Assembly: GCA_034401795.1 (NCBI GenBank)
Contig: CM067359.1
Coordinates: 145,334,233-145,398,232, forward strand
DNA length: 64,000 nucleotides
Direction: 5' to 3'
Origin: Chaetoderma sp. LZ-2023a
Taxonomy: Eukaryota; Mollusca; Caudofoveata; Chaetodermatida; Chaetodermatidae
Notes under the pieces: model-generated
The model's input: only the letters and a program-made list of their open reading frames with translations
What the model was told of the DNA's origin: nothing
Databases searched by the model: none
Part shown: positions 1 through 10,041 of the stretch, piece by piece
How the letters are laid out: every line of letters starts with the position of its first letter
Numbering within the stretch: position 1 is the stretch's first letter
Program-made: the position numbers and the translations under genes

Positions 1-206
1 AGAGATAGGCACTGCTCTGATATCACAGATTATCGAGCAAGGAGACCAAGATGGCCACCGTCACAAGGCAACTGCTGTGTGCTGATAAAGTGCAAATTAC
101 TTTGTAGTACATAGCTAAAGGAATAAGCCTGAAAGCGATTCATAGAGACTATCCATTTCATAATCTAGTATCTGGATGGCTAGAATTGGCCAGGATTAGT
201 TGGCCT

Positions 207-399
207 TTAACCATTTAGCCCTAAAATTTGTTCAAGAAAATTTAAATTTTCTCATAGAAAATGTCCATTGGCAGACCAAGAGAAGACTATTTTTGAAACG
301 GTAAATTTTCAAAAATAGTCTTCTCTTGGTCTGCCAATGGACATTTCTCAAGACTACTGCAGAGGCCATTTTTGGCCTATTTGAGAGTTAAAGGGTTAA
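207..399. mobile_element. Family A TTAA palindromic element A1
   Basis: The element runs from a TTAA to GTTAAAGGG-TTAA. Positions 259-350 form a near-perfect hairpin whose loop region has shrunk to a few bases, so the usual GACTGGCTCG centre is absent. Both arms carry CCATTGGCAG where most copies have CCATTTGCAG. The Q end is on the left and the P end on the right. It has no coding capacity and is inferred to be a piggyBac-type MITE. Confidence 0.85.
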
Positions 400-752
400 A
401 TTTAAAGTCGGTCACTTCCATTATCAATGAATAGATTTTGAGTCGCTCTCGATATCATTACATAGCCAGATTCTCGATTCACTGCCATTCGGGGTGTTAG
501 AAGGGTAAAACACTTCAATTTTAAAATCACTTGATGGCCGAATCTTGATAAAACTTGAATCATATTTTATGGGGTATTCTATGGGTAACTTGACAGAGCC
601 CAATTTTTTAATCACTGTCCTGGCAGGCTTTAAAAGGGTGGGCCACCCTGAAATTTTAAAATCGCTATTACTCTGTTGTTAATGAACAAATCTTTTTAAA
701 ACTTGGTGGTAGTCTAGCAGTAACTATTTATGTCATAACGTAGCAAATTTTC
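400..752. other. Intergenic, no gene seen
   Basis: AT-rich sequence between two repeats. The 63-codon open frame on the minus strand at 424-615 shows no recognisable family or domain and looks fortuitous. Confidence 0.6.
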
Positions 753-868
753 GTTGGCACCTAAGGCAGCATTGGCTTCCAGTGGCTTTCAAAATATTTG
801 ACAGTTTTGTGTATGGTACCAGTAGCTTTGAAAATGAGATACGGGGAATCCGTCGGTGAAAGGGTTAA
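753..868. mobile_element. Family C element, one half
   Basis: It shows AGGCAGCA, a degraded CTTCCAGT and TTCAAAATATTTGACAG, then GAAAATGAGATACGGGGAAT and GGTGAAAGGG-TTAA. These match the right half of the C family outer end. The left half is missing. Confidence 0.65.
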
Positions 869-965
869 TTAGTGTGTGCCATGAAAGAATTTTTTACTGG
901 AAGCTGCATTAGGGTTGACATGGTTAATGTTCAAGATGACAAGACTACTTAATAGTAATTGCTTC

Positions 966-1186
966 TCGCCACACACACAGGCACGCACGCGCGCACGCAT
1001 GCACATATGCTATGCCTACATGTGTGTGTACAAGTGCGCAATCACACACAGACTCGGGCACATGCACGCATGCAAGATGCACACAGAGGCTCGCGCACAC
1101 ACGCACGCATGCACGCACACACATATGCACAGGCACGCATGAATGTGTGCACACACATGTACGCACACGCACAACGCCGCACGCAT

Positions 1187-1251
<65 letters not shown>

Positions 1252-1390
1252 CACACAGTCACACATGTACGAAGTTGCATGCATGCACGTACGCATGCAC
1301 GAATGCACATATATATCCATGTATGCACACAAGCATACACGCACGCACGCTTGCACACACGTACGTACGCACACACAGACAGACACACCA
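966..1390. repeat. CA/CACG microsatellite
   Basis: About 60 bases of pure CA dinucleotide (near 1188-1248) lie within a longer, interrupted run of CACGCA and CATGCA motifs. All overlapping open frames on both strands (His/Thr/Arg-rich or Cys/Val-rich) are translations of this repeat and are not genes. Confidence 0.97.
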
Positions 1391-1830
1391 ATACCAATGA
1401 ATAATCTATATTTGCAAACCAACTATGCGATCAGCTTGTCATTGCGTTGCAAGCACAAAGACTTGGCTGTCATTCATTATTCATTGACAAAACCTAGAAT
1501 GTATAATTAACGCGTTCTCTCATTTAGTAATTACTAATTTGGGAAAATCTATGAATACCTTGACTTGGGCTGGCTTGTACCAGGTGGATGTCTCGGTAAC
1601 CCTCGCTATGCCGAATTACCAGGATCATGGTTCCATACTGTTGCATAATATGAATTTGCTAAATATTATTCTTACCAATTTGACCAGAAGGACAGATTGT
1701 GTAAAAGCTATTCAGTTTGCAATCTACTAATAGGATAATGTGAATATAATTAACACGCATACTGAGAATGCATGGTGAAGATCACCCCAGCATGTTTTAG
1801 TTATGTCTGTACTGCCTACAACAATAAGAG
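1391..1830. other. Left flank of DIRS copy 1, no gene seen
   Basis: Sequence between the CA microsatellite and the DIRS left end. It contains no motif I recognise. The last bases, ATAAGAG, are the pre-insertion flank of the retrotransposon. Confidence 0.5.
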
Positions 1831-2113
1831 TTGTTATTACACCACAAAAACATCTTGACCGTTCAATCACTACTTGCTAAATCAAATTATCTGCATTTAG
1901 CTACCAGAATAAGATTTTTATGCTTGCTTAAATACTCCCTTATGCTTTTCTCATCACCACGCATACCCTAAGCCAGGCTACTGGTGAGGTAACCCCCAGC
2001 ATAAGCCTCAGTATAGACTGGCACCAGTCTGTACTCTCTCCTTGGTGATGCCTGTCACTAAGCGTGCCCGCGCATGCGCAACAGATCCCAAATAGGAAAC
2101 AGATTCACTTTTC
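1831..2113 (+). repeat. DIRS copy 1 left inverted terminal repeat
   Basis: It begins TTGTTATTACACCAC and ends at GATTCACTTTTC. Its reverse complement is found at 10042-10367 with small differences. It contains a GC-rich GCCCGCGCATGCGC block matching the right repeat. It is about 45 bases shorter at the outer edge than the right repeat, as usual in DIRS elements. Confidence 0.92.
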
Positions 2114-3108
2114 AAATATTCTGAAGGCAGGACAGTCGGCCTGCTATCCAGCTTAAGTTTTTATGGCTTTGCGCTGAGGTTCAGCTACATATTTAAGAGT
2201 TTCTGATACAGGAATCATGTCTATAATAAACTCTTCTCCCTAATATGTCTATTGTATTCTTCGAGCCATTTTTTGGGCTTTTAACTCTGGTTTATGAGTT
2301 ACCGGTTTTCGTGTCAAATACTCCCGTTTTCGAGGTATTATAATCCATGCCTATTTACTATCATAAAGCAAAATCCATGCTTTAAAATAAAATCCCTTAG
2401 TACTCACTTATTTATTAGTGCCTACATAAAAATATCTTACGAAACTTCATGAAATTCTTGGTCTTTCAGTGAGATTTTCAAATCTGTTACTATTTCTCTT
2501 GTATAGAGGTTTTGTTTTCTTTAGCGGATTACCATATTTAGTGATCTCTTATTAAGTATGTTTTTACATAATCTCTAGATGAGCGGATATCCTCTATTTC
2601 CATGTTTATATAGAGGATTAGTCTGATTAAGATGATAGGCGTAATTCTTGCAGCCGTTTTTGCTAATGGGGGAATCCCACGTCTTTCACGACCAGGCAAG
2701 AATTACATCCTACGTTGACTAAGGCTAAGGGTTTCAGAAAAAGCCTGTAATATGACTTCTGGTAAGTCTCAGTCTAAAGACCACATAAGTCTTGAGGGGG
2801 TGCATTACCCTCATGCAGTGGCGTCGGTGACGGAAGTTACCGATAATTCATCCCATGCACGGTAAAGCCAGTTATGTTAAAAGATCTTCGATCTCTATGT
2901 CCGCTCCCGTTAATGCTCCTGGCTTGTCCGGCAAGCGGGTTCTAAATCCGGATTGTCTTCTGGTTTGACCGGGCATCCAGATATGAGCTCTGTGATTGTT
3001 TTGGCTTGGCTGGACATTCGGAGTCTCATTTTCATCTGACTGTTTCTTCTTATATTTTCCAGTTCCGTTTTTTTCCCACTTCCGTTTCCAGTAGTTGTGT
3101 ATCTGATA

Positions 3109-3990
3109 GATCTGGCCAAGCATCTGTTATCAATTTCCGGTTCCGGTTTGTTCCGCTTCCTTTTCTGGTAGTAGTGTATCTGCTTCCAGTATGAGTAGTG
3201 CTTTTTCGGGTCTGTTAGATCCGGCCAAGCATCTGTTATCAATTTCCAGTTCCGGTTTGTTCCGCTTCTGATTCCGGTAATTGTGTATCTGCTTCCGGTA
3301 GGAGAGATGATTTTCCGGGTCTGTTAGATCCGGCCAAGCATCTGTTATCATTTTCTGGTTCCGGTTATTTCCGCATCCGTTTCCAGTAGTAGTGTATCTG
3401 CTTCTGGTAGGAGAGATGATTTTCAGCATCTGTCAGATCCGGCCAAGCATCTGTTATCATTTTCTGGTTCCAGTTATTTCCGCATCCGTTTCCGGTAGTA
3501 GTGTTTCTGCTTTCGGTTTGAGAGGTGCTTTTCAGGGTCTGTTAAATCCGGTCAAGCATCCGTTATCTATTTCGGGTTCCGGTTATTTCGCTTCAGTTTC
3601 CGGTAGTAGTGTTGCTGCTTCCGGTTTGAGAGGTGCTTTCCTGGTTGGTTAGATCCGGTCAAGCTTCCGTCTTCAATTTACTGTTCCAGTTTTTCCGTTT
3701 CCGAGTATGTATCTGCTTGCAGTAGGAGAGGTGCTTTTCTGGGTCTGTTAGAGCCTGCTAAGCATCCTACTTCCATTTCCGGTTCTGTTGTATCTGTTCC
3801 CGGTAGTAGTGCTTCCACTTCCGGTATGAGAGGTAATTTTCTGGGTCTGTTAGATCCGGTTAATCTTCCAACTTCCTTTTCCGGTTCCGGTTTCGTTGTA
3901 TCTATTTCCAGTGGTAGTGCTTCCACTTCCGGTTTGAGAGGCGCTGTCCGGGTCTGTTAGAGCCGGCTAAGTATCCTAATTCCATTTCCG
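3109..3990 (+). repeat. Internal gag-region tandem repeat, about 9 units
   Basis: Landmark GATCCGGCCAAGCATC or close variants recur near 3109, 3218, 3327, 3436, 3545, 3652, 3751, 3853 and 3960, giving periods of 109, 109, 109, 109, 107, 99, 102 and 107. Each unit contains TTCCGGTTCCGG and GGTAGTAGTG. Copy 2 has only about three units (55105-55345), so unit number varies between copies. 109 is not a multiple of three, so a single frame cannot run through all units. Confidence 0.9.
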
Positions 3991-4189
3991 GTTTATCAGT
4001 TTTTTACTGATTCTCTTTCCGGGAGTTATTTTCCAGCTTATGGTTATGAATCGCCTGATCGTTCAGATTCTTCTTCTAATAATAATTCCTTAGTTCTGAC
4101 TCAATCTGTTTCACGCTATTCTTCCTACTTTTCTTTTATGCTATGTCTGCTCGAGATTTTCTATAGTCTTGTTTTCCCAATCTTCTCTC

Positions 4190-4606
4190 TTTTTTATTCT
4201 TCGGCTATCCCTCCTTCTCGGGGGTACCTCACTTTCCTTTTCTGGTTATACTAGTCTTGTTTCTACGTATCATGTCTTCTTTTTTCATCTTCTTTTTCCT
4301 CGTCTGTTCTTTCAAATTCTTCTATTCCTTCTTATTCTTCCACTTCTTTTTCACATTTCTTCTTCTATATCCTATTGTGTCTGTTTTTCCTTCTAAGAAA
4401 CTAGTTTTCTATTTGTTGTCTCTGGTTTAGTCTTCTATTTGTTTTCTGTAATCTGTGATTCCTCGCTCAATCGCTCTTCTTTTTCCGCTAGTCTTTTCTA
4501 TTCTCTCTAGATTTTATTCCTGGATCAGTCGAGGTCAGGGATCTGATGAGGTTTTACCCGATCAGGGCGTCTTCAGATGATTGGTCCTTGGCTCATCAAT
4601 GGATAG

Positions 4607-4644
<38 letters not shown>

Positions 4645-4646
4645 TC

Positions 4647-4706
<60 letters not shown>

Positions 4707-5180
4707 CAGGATGAGTTTTTTCTCGTCTGTCCCTTTTCTTGTTCTAGTGTTCTGTCTTTCTCATTCTTTGGCTATCCTTCCATTTTTGGCTTTCTCACTT
4801 TCCTTAGTCTGTTTGTCCTAGTCTTGCTTCTTCGTATCACTTTTTCTTTTTTCATCTTTTTCTTCCTCTGTTCCATCTAATTCTCTTCTTTCTTATTCTT
4901 CCACTTCTTCTTCATCTTTGCTCGTCTAGATCCAATTATGTCTGTTTTTCTTTCTCAGAAAATAGTTTTCTATTTGTTGTCTCTGGCTTAGTGTTCTCTT
5001 TGTTTTCTGTAATCTGGGATTCCTCGCTCAATCGCTCTTCTGTTTCCGCTAGTCTTTTCTATTGTCTCTAGATTCTATTCCTGGATCAATCGAGGTCAGG
5101 GATCTGAGGAGGTTTTACCCGATCAGGACCACTTCTGATGATTGGTCCTCGGCTCATCAATGGATAGCTTCTTGTCTCTC
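4190..5180 (+). repeat. Tandem duplication inside DIRS copy 1 gag region
   Basis: Two copies of roughly 500-560 bp are seen. GGATCAGTCGAGGTCAGGG near 4522 returns at 5083, and TTTCTATTTGTTGTCTCTGG, TCCTCGCTCAATCGCTCTTC and GGCTCATCAATGGATAGCTT occur in both. A CT microsatellite (4603-4707) expanded in the first copy only. DIRS copy 2 shows the same duplication, so it predates the two insertions. Confidence 0.85.
4603..4707. repeat. CT microsatellite
   Basis: About 50 CT dinucleotides with a few C or G interruptions. The Ser-Leu open frames across it are artefacts. A short homologous run sits at 56015-56050 in DIRS copy 2. Confidence 0.97.
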
Positions 5181-6054
5181 TCTCTTCCTCTTCAGGATGA
5201 GTTCTTTCTCGTCTGTCCCTTTTTCTTGTTCTCCTAGTGTTCTTTCAGTCTTTTTCTAGTTTGAAGGATTTCGCTAAGGTTGAGTCTTCTTCGGATCTTT
5301 TTAGTTGGGAATCTGTATGTAAGGCACAGATTACATCAGCCATTTTTCTAGCTCTTATTTCGGAAGATATTCTTTAGGCGCTGGAGAGAGTGGTGATCAG
5401 TCCCTCCTGAGGTTCTTAGAAATTCTCTAGCCACCGTCTTTAGAGGCTCTTTGAACTCAGTTTGTAGTTTGTTAGGCTTCATTGCCTCTAAGAGAAGACC
5501 TAGAAAGCCATCCGATATTAATATTTTGATTATGCTTAGGAGTATTGTTATATCAATTCCTCCCTTTGGCCTCGATATATTTGGTCAATCTTCCATATTC
5601 TTCAGACTGAATCTGTCAGTCTTAGATCCGCCAAGGGATCTTCAAGTTCATATTTCTGTTTTGAAGCCTTCTATGTAGAGAAACTCTTCTGCTAAGAGTC
5701 CTCTTTATTCTTCCCATTGAGGAAGAGTCTTAGGCCTGATCAGTTTGGCGCTTATCCTTCTAGGATAATTACCAATTCTTCTCTGTCTTCAGGTTCTAAA
5801 GTCCGATCCAAGGAGGAGGGTCGATCTGACTCCTTTTTTGCTCATTGTCCTAGATACCAAGTCTGGCAGTCCACTCCTTCTCAGGTGAGAAGGGCTAGTC
5901 TTTTGTGGACATTGATCTAGTCATAGAGGTCGTTCCTTTAAAGGTTTCAGAGTAAAAGAGTCTGAAGGGATGGTTGTATCCTGGGTAGGCCTATCCCTGT
6001 CTATTTTTCCTATTTTATCCCTTCCTCTTCCATTGCCTTTGGATCCGTTGGTGC

Positions 6055-7340
6055 TAGGTTTGCACGATTATCCGATATCGAAAATCGCAATTTTTTTTCC
6101 AGCCACAATTTTTTACGATATGATTTTGAAAAAATCGAAATATCGCGAAAATTTTAATATCACGCCGTATTCTGCCTATTTGTTATGTGTTTGTAGCGTA
6201 GCCTTGTATTACGGCAAACTGTTCAATTTATTTCCAAACCAACATCTTTTCGAGAGGGATGGGCTTATATTAGGAATAGGTCAAGAAAAAGTTGGAAATT
6301 CATTCTTTAAAATTGTTTTAAAAGATGGACAATAATACGAAGATTGAACGCAATTTACCGGTACAGTTTCTTGCCGCGTTACCGTATAACTCAAACCATG
6401 ATCGCGTGAGTGAAATTATTACCTGGGACGGTATGAATATTGTATATTTTTTAATTAGCATGGTTTATAAAATCTAAATTAATCCTAAATTTGACTATAA
6501 ATGGCGTTGCGATAATATATAAATCACGTGATATTGCTTGCTCTCCCGTTTTTGGAGGCGATAGGTAGTGCGTTCACAAATGTGATAGCTAAATGAGACG
6601 GTGTACATGCTTTAGCAAGCAAGGTGAACTATCCAAGATGTTTCTGAAGGCTAACTATTATTAGTAAAATATATAAATGTGATATTGCTCGCTCTGCTGA
6701 TTTTTGAGCCGAGAGGTGTTGTGTTCACAAATGTGATAGCTAAATGAGATGGTATACACGCTTTAGCCTGCATGGTGAACTATCCAAAATGTTTCTGAAG
6801 GCTAGCTATTATTAGTAAACGGGTAGTCGGTAAATGCCGATCAGATCTAAACATTAGATATCTATGGATCTAAAGCGCATTCCTAATATCACGTGATGTG
6901 TACATTTTCACAAAGACCACATGAAATGTCAAATTTTTGGTGTGATAAATATGATTATAACAGAGTACACAATATTTAGGTTGTCCAATGTAATAATTTC
7001 ACTCCCGCAATGATGGAAAGGGTATACATCAAGCCAAGGTGTAAGGCGCTAAAAATTTAGACCAGGAAATTGTGTCCTATTTCCGTGTTATTAACATTAA
7101 CGTTTTTTAAGCATCTTGGCGACTGGATTTGAAGTTTTTGTTGAAATTTACCCATTAGAAGTCATATTTGGTTAAAACCGATATGAAAACTCATAGTGGA
7201 ACCGATATGTCTACATAAGCCAAACCGTACAGTCCAACTCAACCCAAGACCAATTCACCTATACGATATATATCGAAATATCGCAATTTTCTCACCACGA
7301 TATATCGCGATACATTCTAGGACAATATCATACAAGCCTA
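6055..7340. mobile_element. hAT-like non-autonomous element inside DIRS copy 1
   Basis: A 1286-bp insertion begins TAGGTTTGCACGATTA and ends with the complement of TAGGCTTGTATGATATTG, and is flanked by the 8-bp direct repeat GTTGGTGC (6047-6054 and 7341-7348). An 8-bp duplication with TAGG ends is typical of hAT elements. The subterminal parts are rich in CGATAT/ATATCG. No transposase-like open frame exists; the 121-codon frame at 5970-6335 crosses the left junction and is fortuitous. DIRS copy 2 has the uninterrupted site near 56880 (GATCCGTTGGTC), confirming the insertion. Confidence 0.92.
6515..6820. repeat. 151-bp tandem duplication inside the hAT-like element
   Basis: ATATTGCTTGCTCT at 6531 recurs as ATATTGCTCGCTCT at 6682. 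GTTCACAAATGTGATAGCTA, GGTGAACTATCCAA and GTTTCTGAAGGCTA occur in both halves. The two units differ at about a tenth of positions by eye. Confidence 0.9.
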
Positions 7341-7355
7341 GTTGGTGCTCCCCTT

Positions 7356-8591
7356 TTCTCCCAGCGTGCTAGTAGGAGGGTGCCTGTCTCTATTTTTGGG
7401 AGACTTGGTAAGCCCTCGTTCAGGTCCCCTGGATCATAGATCCTCACTGGGGTGTTTTCACACCTTCCTAGATTTTTCATCCTCCTCTGTCCTTCCTTTC
7501 TAGGTGGACTCAGTGAAGATGGGAGCCTAGAGGATGAGTTGGAGTGGATGATTCTAAGGAGGCCTTAGAAGACGTTCCACTAGGGAGCCCCAAGAAGTTG
7601 GGTGGATGACGTCCGATCATCATCTGAAGAGGTTAATTCTTCTTATCTTCTCTCCAAAAATCTAGATGGAGGCCATATCTCAGATTATCGCCGGTCTGAA
7701 TCCGGGCTTGTGGTTCTCTTCCATAGAGATTTAGGATGTCTTTCTACATGTTCTCATCCACCCTTCGTGCCTTCAGTTCTTGAGTTTCGTTCTCCCATGT
7801 TGGATATGGCTTTTTGAGCATTGCCCTTCGGTCTGTCCATGGCTCCCTTATTTCTTCACTCATCTAGGGTTAGCCATGGAAGGAATATTTTACTGATAGG
7901 ATTGATGGTCAGAGTCAAGAGCATCATTCCTAGGGAGGCGCTGATGAGAAGACTTCCAATGTACTTAATGTCCTTGTGGCCTCAGTCGGTTCACTCTATT
8001 ACCTTCAGATTCCAATCAGAGAAACCTATTTCACCTTCTAGTTTATTGGAAGGATTGTTTCTGATTCTGTTGGGTGTTCCTTTGGTCAAGTTTTCTCCTC
8101 AGGTGATTATTTTCACAGTCGCTTCCTATGAGGAGGGGGAATGGTCTGGGATTTCCTGTACAGAGTGGCAGTTAAAGAGGTCGGTTGTCTAAGCAATTTT
8201 CAACCTTAGGGATCGTTCCCACATAGATCTTCTTGTGAACTGTCGGAATGCCAGGATTTCCTCTTGCATGCCCACTTTTCCGGACAATCAGGCATTGGCG
8301 GTGGACACCCTGTTTCAGTCCTGGATAGGAATGTTAGATTATGCGTCTCCTCCAACATTCCTGATTTCTTTGGTCTTGAGGAAGGTCAGGGATCAGATCT
8401 TAGATGTTCTTCTAATAGCTCCCTTTTGGCCAAAGTGGATCTGGGTTGCAGATTTCCTCAGTCTCCAGGTAGTCTTCCTTTGTCTTCTTCCAGTCTCCTT
8501 GGACCTTCTGTCTCAAGTAAGGGACACGTGTATTCAGTCTCAGGAATTTACAGTTGGTTTCTTTGGAGAGTTTCGTCTGTTCGATCCCTGA
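7356..8591 (+). pseudogene. DIRS copy 1 reverse transcriptase / RNase H region (broken)
   Basis: Conceptual translation across frames shows the DIRS landmarks. A gag-pol junction-like GGCLSLFLGDL segment lies near 7378. MEAISQIIAGLNPG (7663) leads into the motif-A region SSIEI-stop-DVFLHVLIHP (near 7714). LPFGLSMAP follows at 7821, in another frame. The C-terminal signature LLIAPFWPKWIWVADFLSL is near 8409. The stretch that should hold the YxDD catalytic motif is deleted: only about 195 codons separate LPFGLS from LLIAPFWP, too few for a full palm, thumb and RNase H. Stops and at least one frameshift add to the damage. This copy cannot encode an active polymerase. Confidence 0.88.
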
Positions 8592-8603
8592 GATTTAAAT
8601 TTC

Positions 8604-9545
8604 TGTGAGTTCTCAGGAAATCATCGATTCTGCCAGGAGGGAATCAACCCGCAGAGTTTTCAAGGCTGTCTTAATATTTTTGGAGAATGGTGTGCAGACC
8701 ATGGTCTCTTGACAGATACTGTTTTCATTTTCCCAAGTGTTAGATATTTTATCTTATCTCTTTGACTCCTTATATTTGTCTGCTAACACTGTAAGAGGTT
8801 ATAGATTTTCTTTGGCATCATCGCTTCTTTGTCTGTTGAATGCTGATGTTAATGATACAAAGGTTTGTTATGGTTTCATTAAAGGTTTATGCAATATTCA
8901 TCCCCCAATAGCTAAACCTTTGCCCTCCAGGAATATGGCTATGGTTCTTCAGGTTTTTGGGCAGGCTATCACTTTTCTCTTCTATTAGCATGAACCTTGC
9001 AATTTTAAGTCTGTTTTTGGGTTGTATTTGCTTCTGCTAGAAGACGATCCAAAATTTCATGATTTTTCTGCCGAGGACAGGTTTTTTAATCTGGGGACGG
9101 TCTAGTCTTATATCCTAGAAGGGATTTTTTTTATCAAAAACTCAAACTAACAGTCACTCAGCTAAGCCAATTATTTGAAAATCTTTAACTTTCTTTTCAC
9201 CGTCTGACAAATTTTGGTGTTCTGTCAGAGCTGTAAAAGTTTTCAAGTGTCGTACTGATTTTAAGAGATCCAATCCATTCCATTTCTGGGTTCTGTATGA
9301 GGAGGAGGTAGCCAGTCCAGTCTCTAAGGCCTCTATTGCCAGATGAATTTGTGAGACTGGTGTTTTGAGATTGCTTCTTCTGATCATATTAATCTTTGTC
9401 ACATTTAAGCTCATGAAGTTAGAGGAAGGGCTTCCTCTTCGCTGGCTCATTTTTAGTTGAGGTAATGCTAGTAGCAGGATGGAAATCCGAGTCTACTTTT
9501 ACCTCCTTTTTATTTAAAAATCAGAGTACAGCGGCACCCGTTTTT
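8604..9545 (+). pseudogene. DIRS copy 1 tyrosine recombinase (broken)
   Basis: This is the integrase-equivalent of DIRS elements, expected to act on the circular DNA intermediate. The N-terminal SAM-like part is seen as LSANTVRGYRFSLAS and HPPIAKPLPS in the 8737-8988 frame. The catalytic box I follows as ASARRRSKIS (about 9030-9060), in a different frame from its neighbours. Box II HxxR is present as HEVR at 9412-9423 within AHEVRGRASSSLAHF. The C-terminal block appears as AGWKSESTFTSF (from about 9475), but a five-T run at 9507-9511 puts the expected tyrosine out of frame. There are several stops. It directly follows the RNase H end with no room for a methyltransferase domain. Confidence 0.88.
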
Positions 9546-9832
9546 AGATATATCTTGATTCTATCTGAAGAGGCTTAAGAACCAAGCGCACTCCACCATT
9601 TTCGTTAAGACTGCTCATCTGCATGAAATGATGAGTCTTCCTTTGGTTTTTATTTATTTCTTTAAGTTTAAAGAAATCCTTATTTGATAATCACTGTGTG
9701 ATTAATTAAGATGCACAATTATGTTATGTTATTAACATTTGGCTAAGTTTTGTTTGATTTTTATCCTTGCTTATGGATTCTCAAATCTCCACCCACCATG
9801 GGTTCACAGTAGGGCACTGACCAAATCTACGG

Positions 9833-9970
9833 GTTTAGCAAGTAGTGATTGAATGGTCAAGATGTTTTTGTGGTGTAATAACAACCCCCAACAGACCCCC
9901 CCCCCCCTTTAGTGGGTTGGTCTGTAGTTTTATTAACCACTATTAAAACATACTTACCATTCAATCACTA
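9833..9970 (+). repeat. DIRS copy 1 internal complementary region
   Basis: The left half (to about 9882) is the reverse complement of the left outer end, and the right half is the reverse complement of the right outer end including its 45-base extension. The two are joined at AACCCCCAACAGACC followed by a C run (9896-9907). It is thus a copy of the two element ends fused head to tail, the hallmark used by DIRS elements to rebuild their termini during replication. Confidence 0.92.
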
Positions 9971-10041
9971 TGATCCGGTCTCAGCCACCCCGCATGGTAA
10001 TGATTTGAGAATCTAGTCAGGATATATGGGACTTAAATTTA

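Larger units (their letters stand above)
2870..5930 (+). pseudogene. DIRS copy 1 gag-like region (degenerate)
   Basis: This region lies between the left terminal repeat and the reverse transcriptase, where DIRS elements carry their structural ORF. No frame stays open throughout. Ser/Gly-rich repeated segments occupy the first third (3109-3990). Conceptual fragments such as GSIEVRDLRRFYPIR (near 5090) and the 5451-5678 frame, with a PPFGLDIFG-like segment, resemble the pattern of DIRS Gag C-terminal parts, but only loosely. The region also holds a roughly 560-bp tandem duplication and a CT microsatellite. The assignment rests on position and on collinearity with copy 2; sequence similarity is weak. 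Confidence 0.55.

Noticed and set aside
945..1404. Several overlapping frames of 75-183 codons on both strands, His/Thr-rich or Cys/Val-rich
   Set aside because: They are multi-register translations of the CA/CACG microsatellite.
4546..4880. Ser-Leu-rich frames that could suggest a membrane protein
   Set aside because: Translation of a CT microsatellite inside the DIRS gag region; absent in copy 2.
5970..6335. 121-codon frame with a hydrophobic start
   Set aside because: It crosses the left end of the hAT-like insertion into DIRS DNA, so it is not an ancestral frame.
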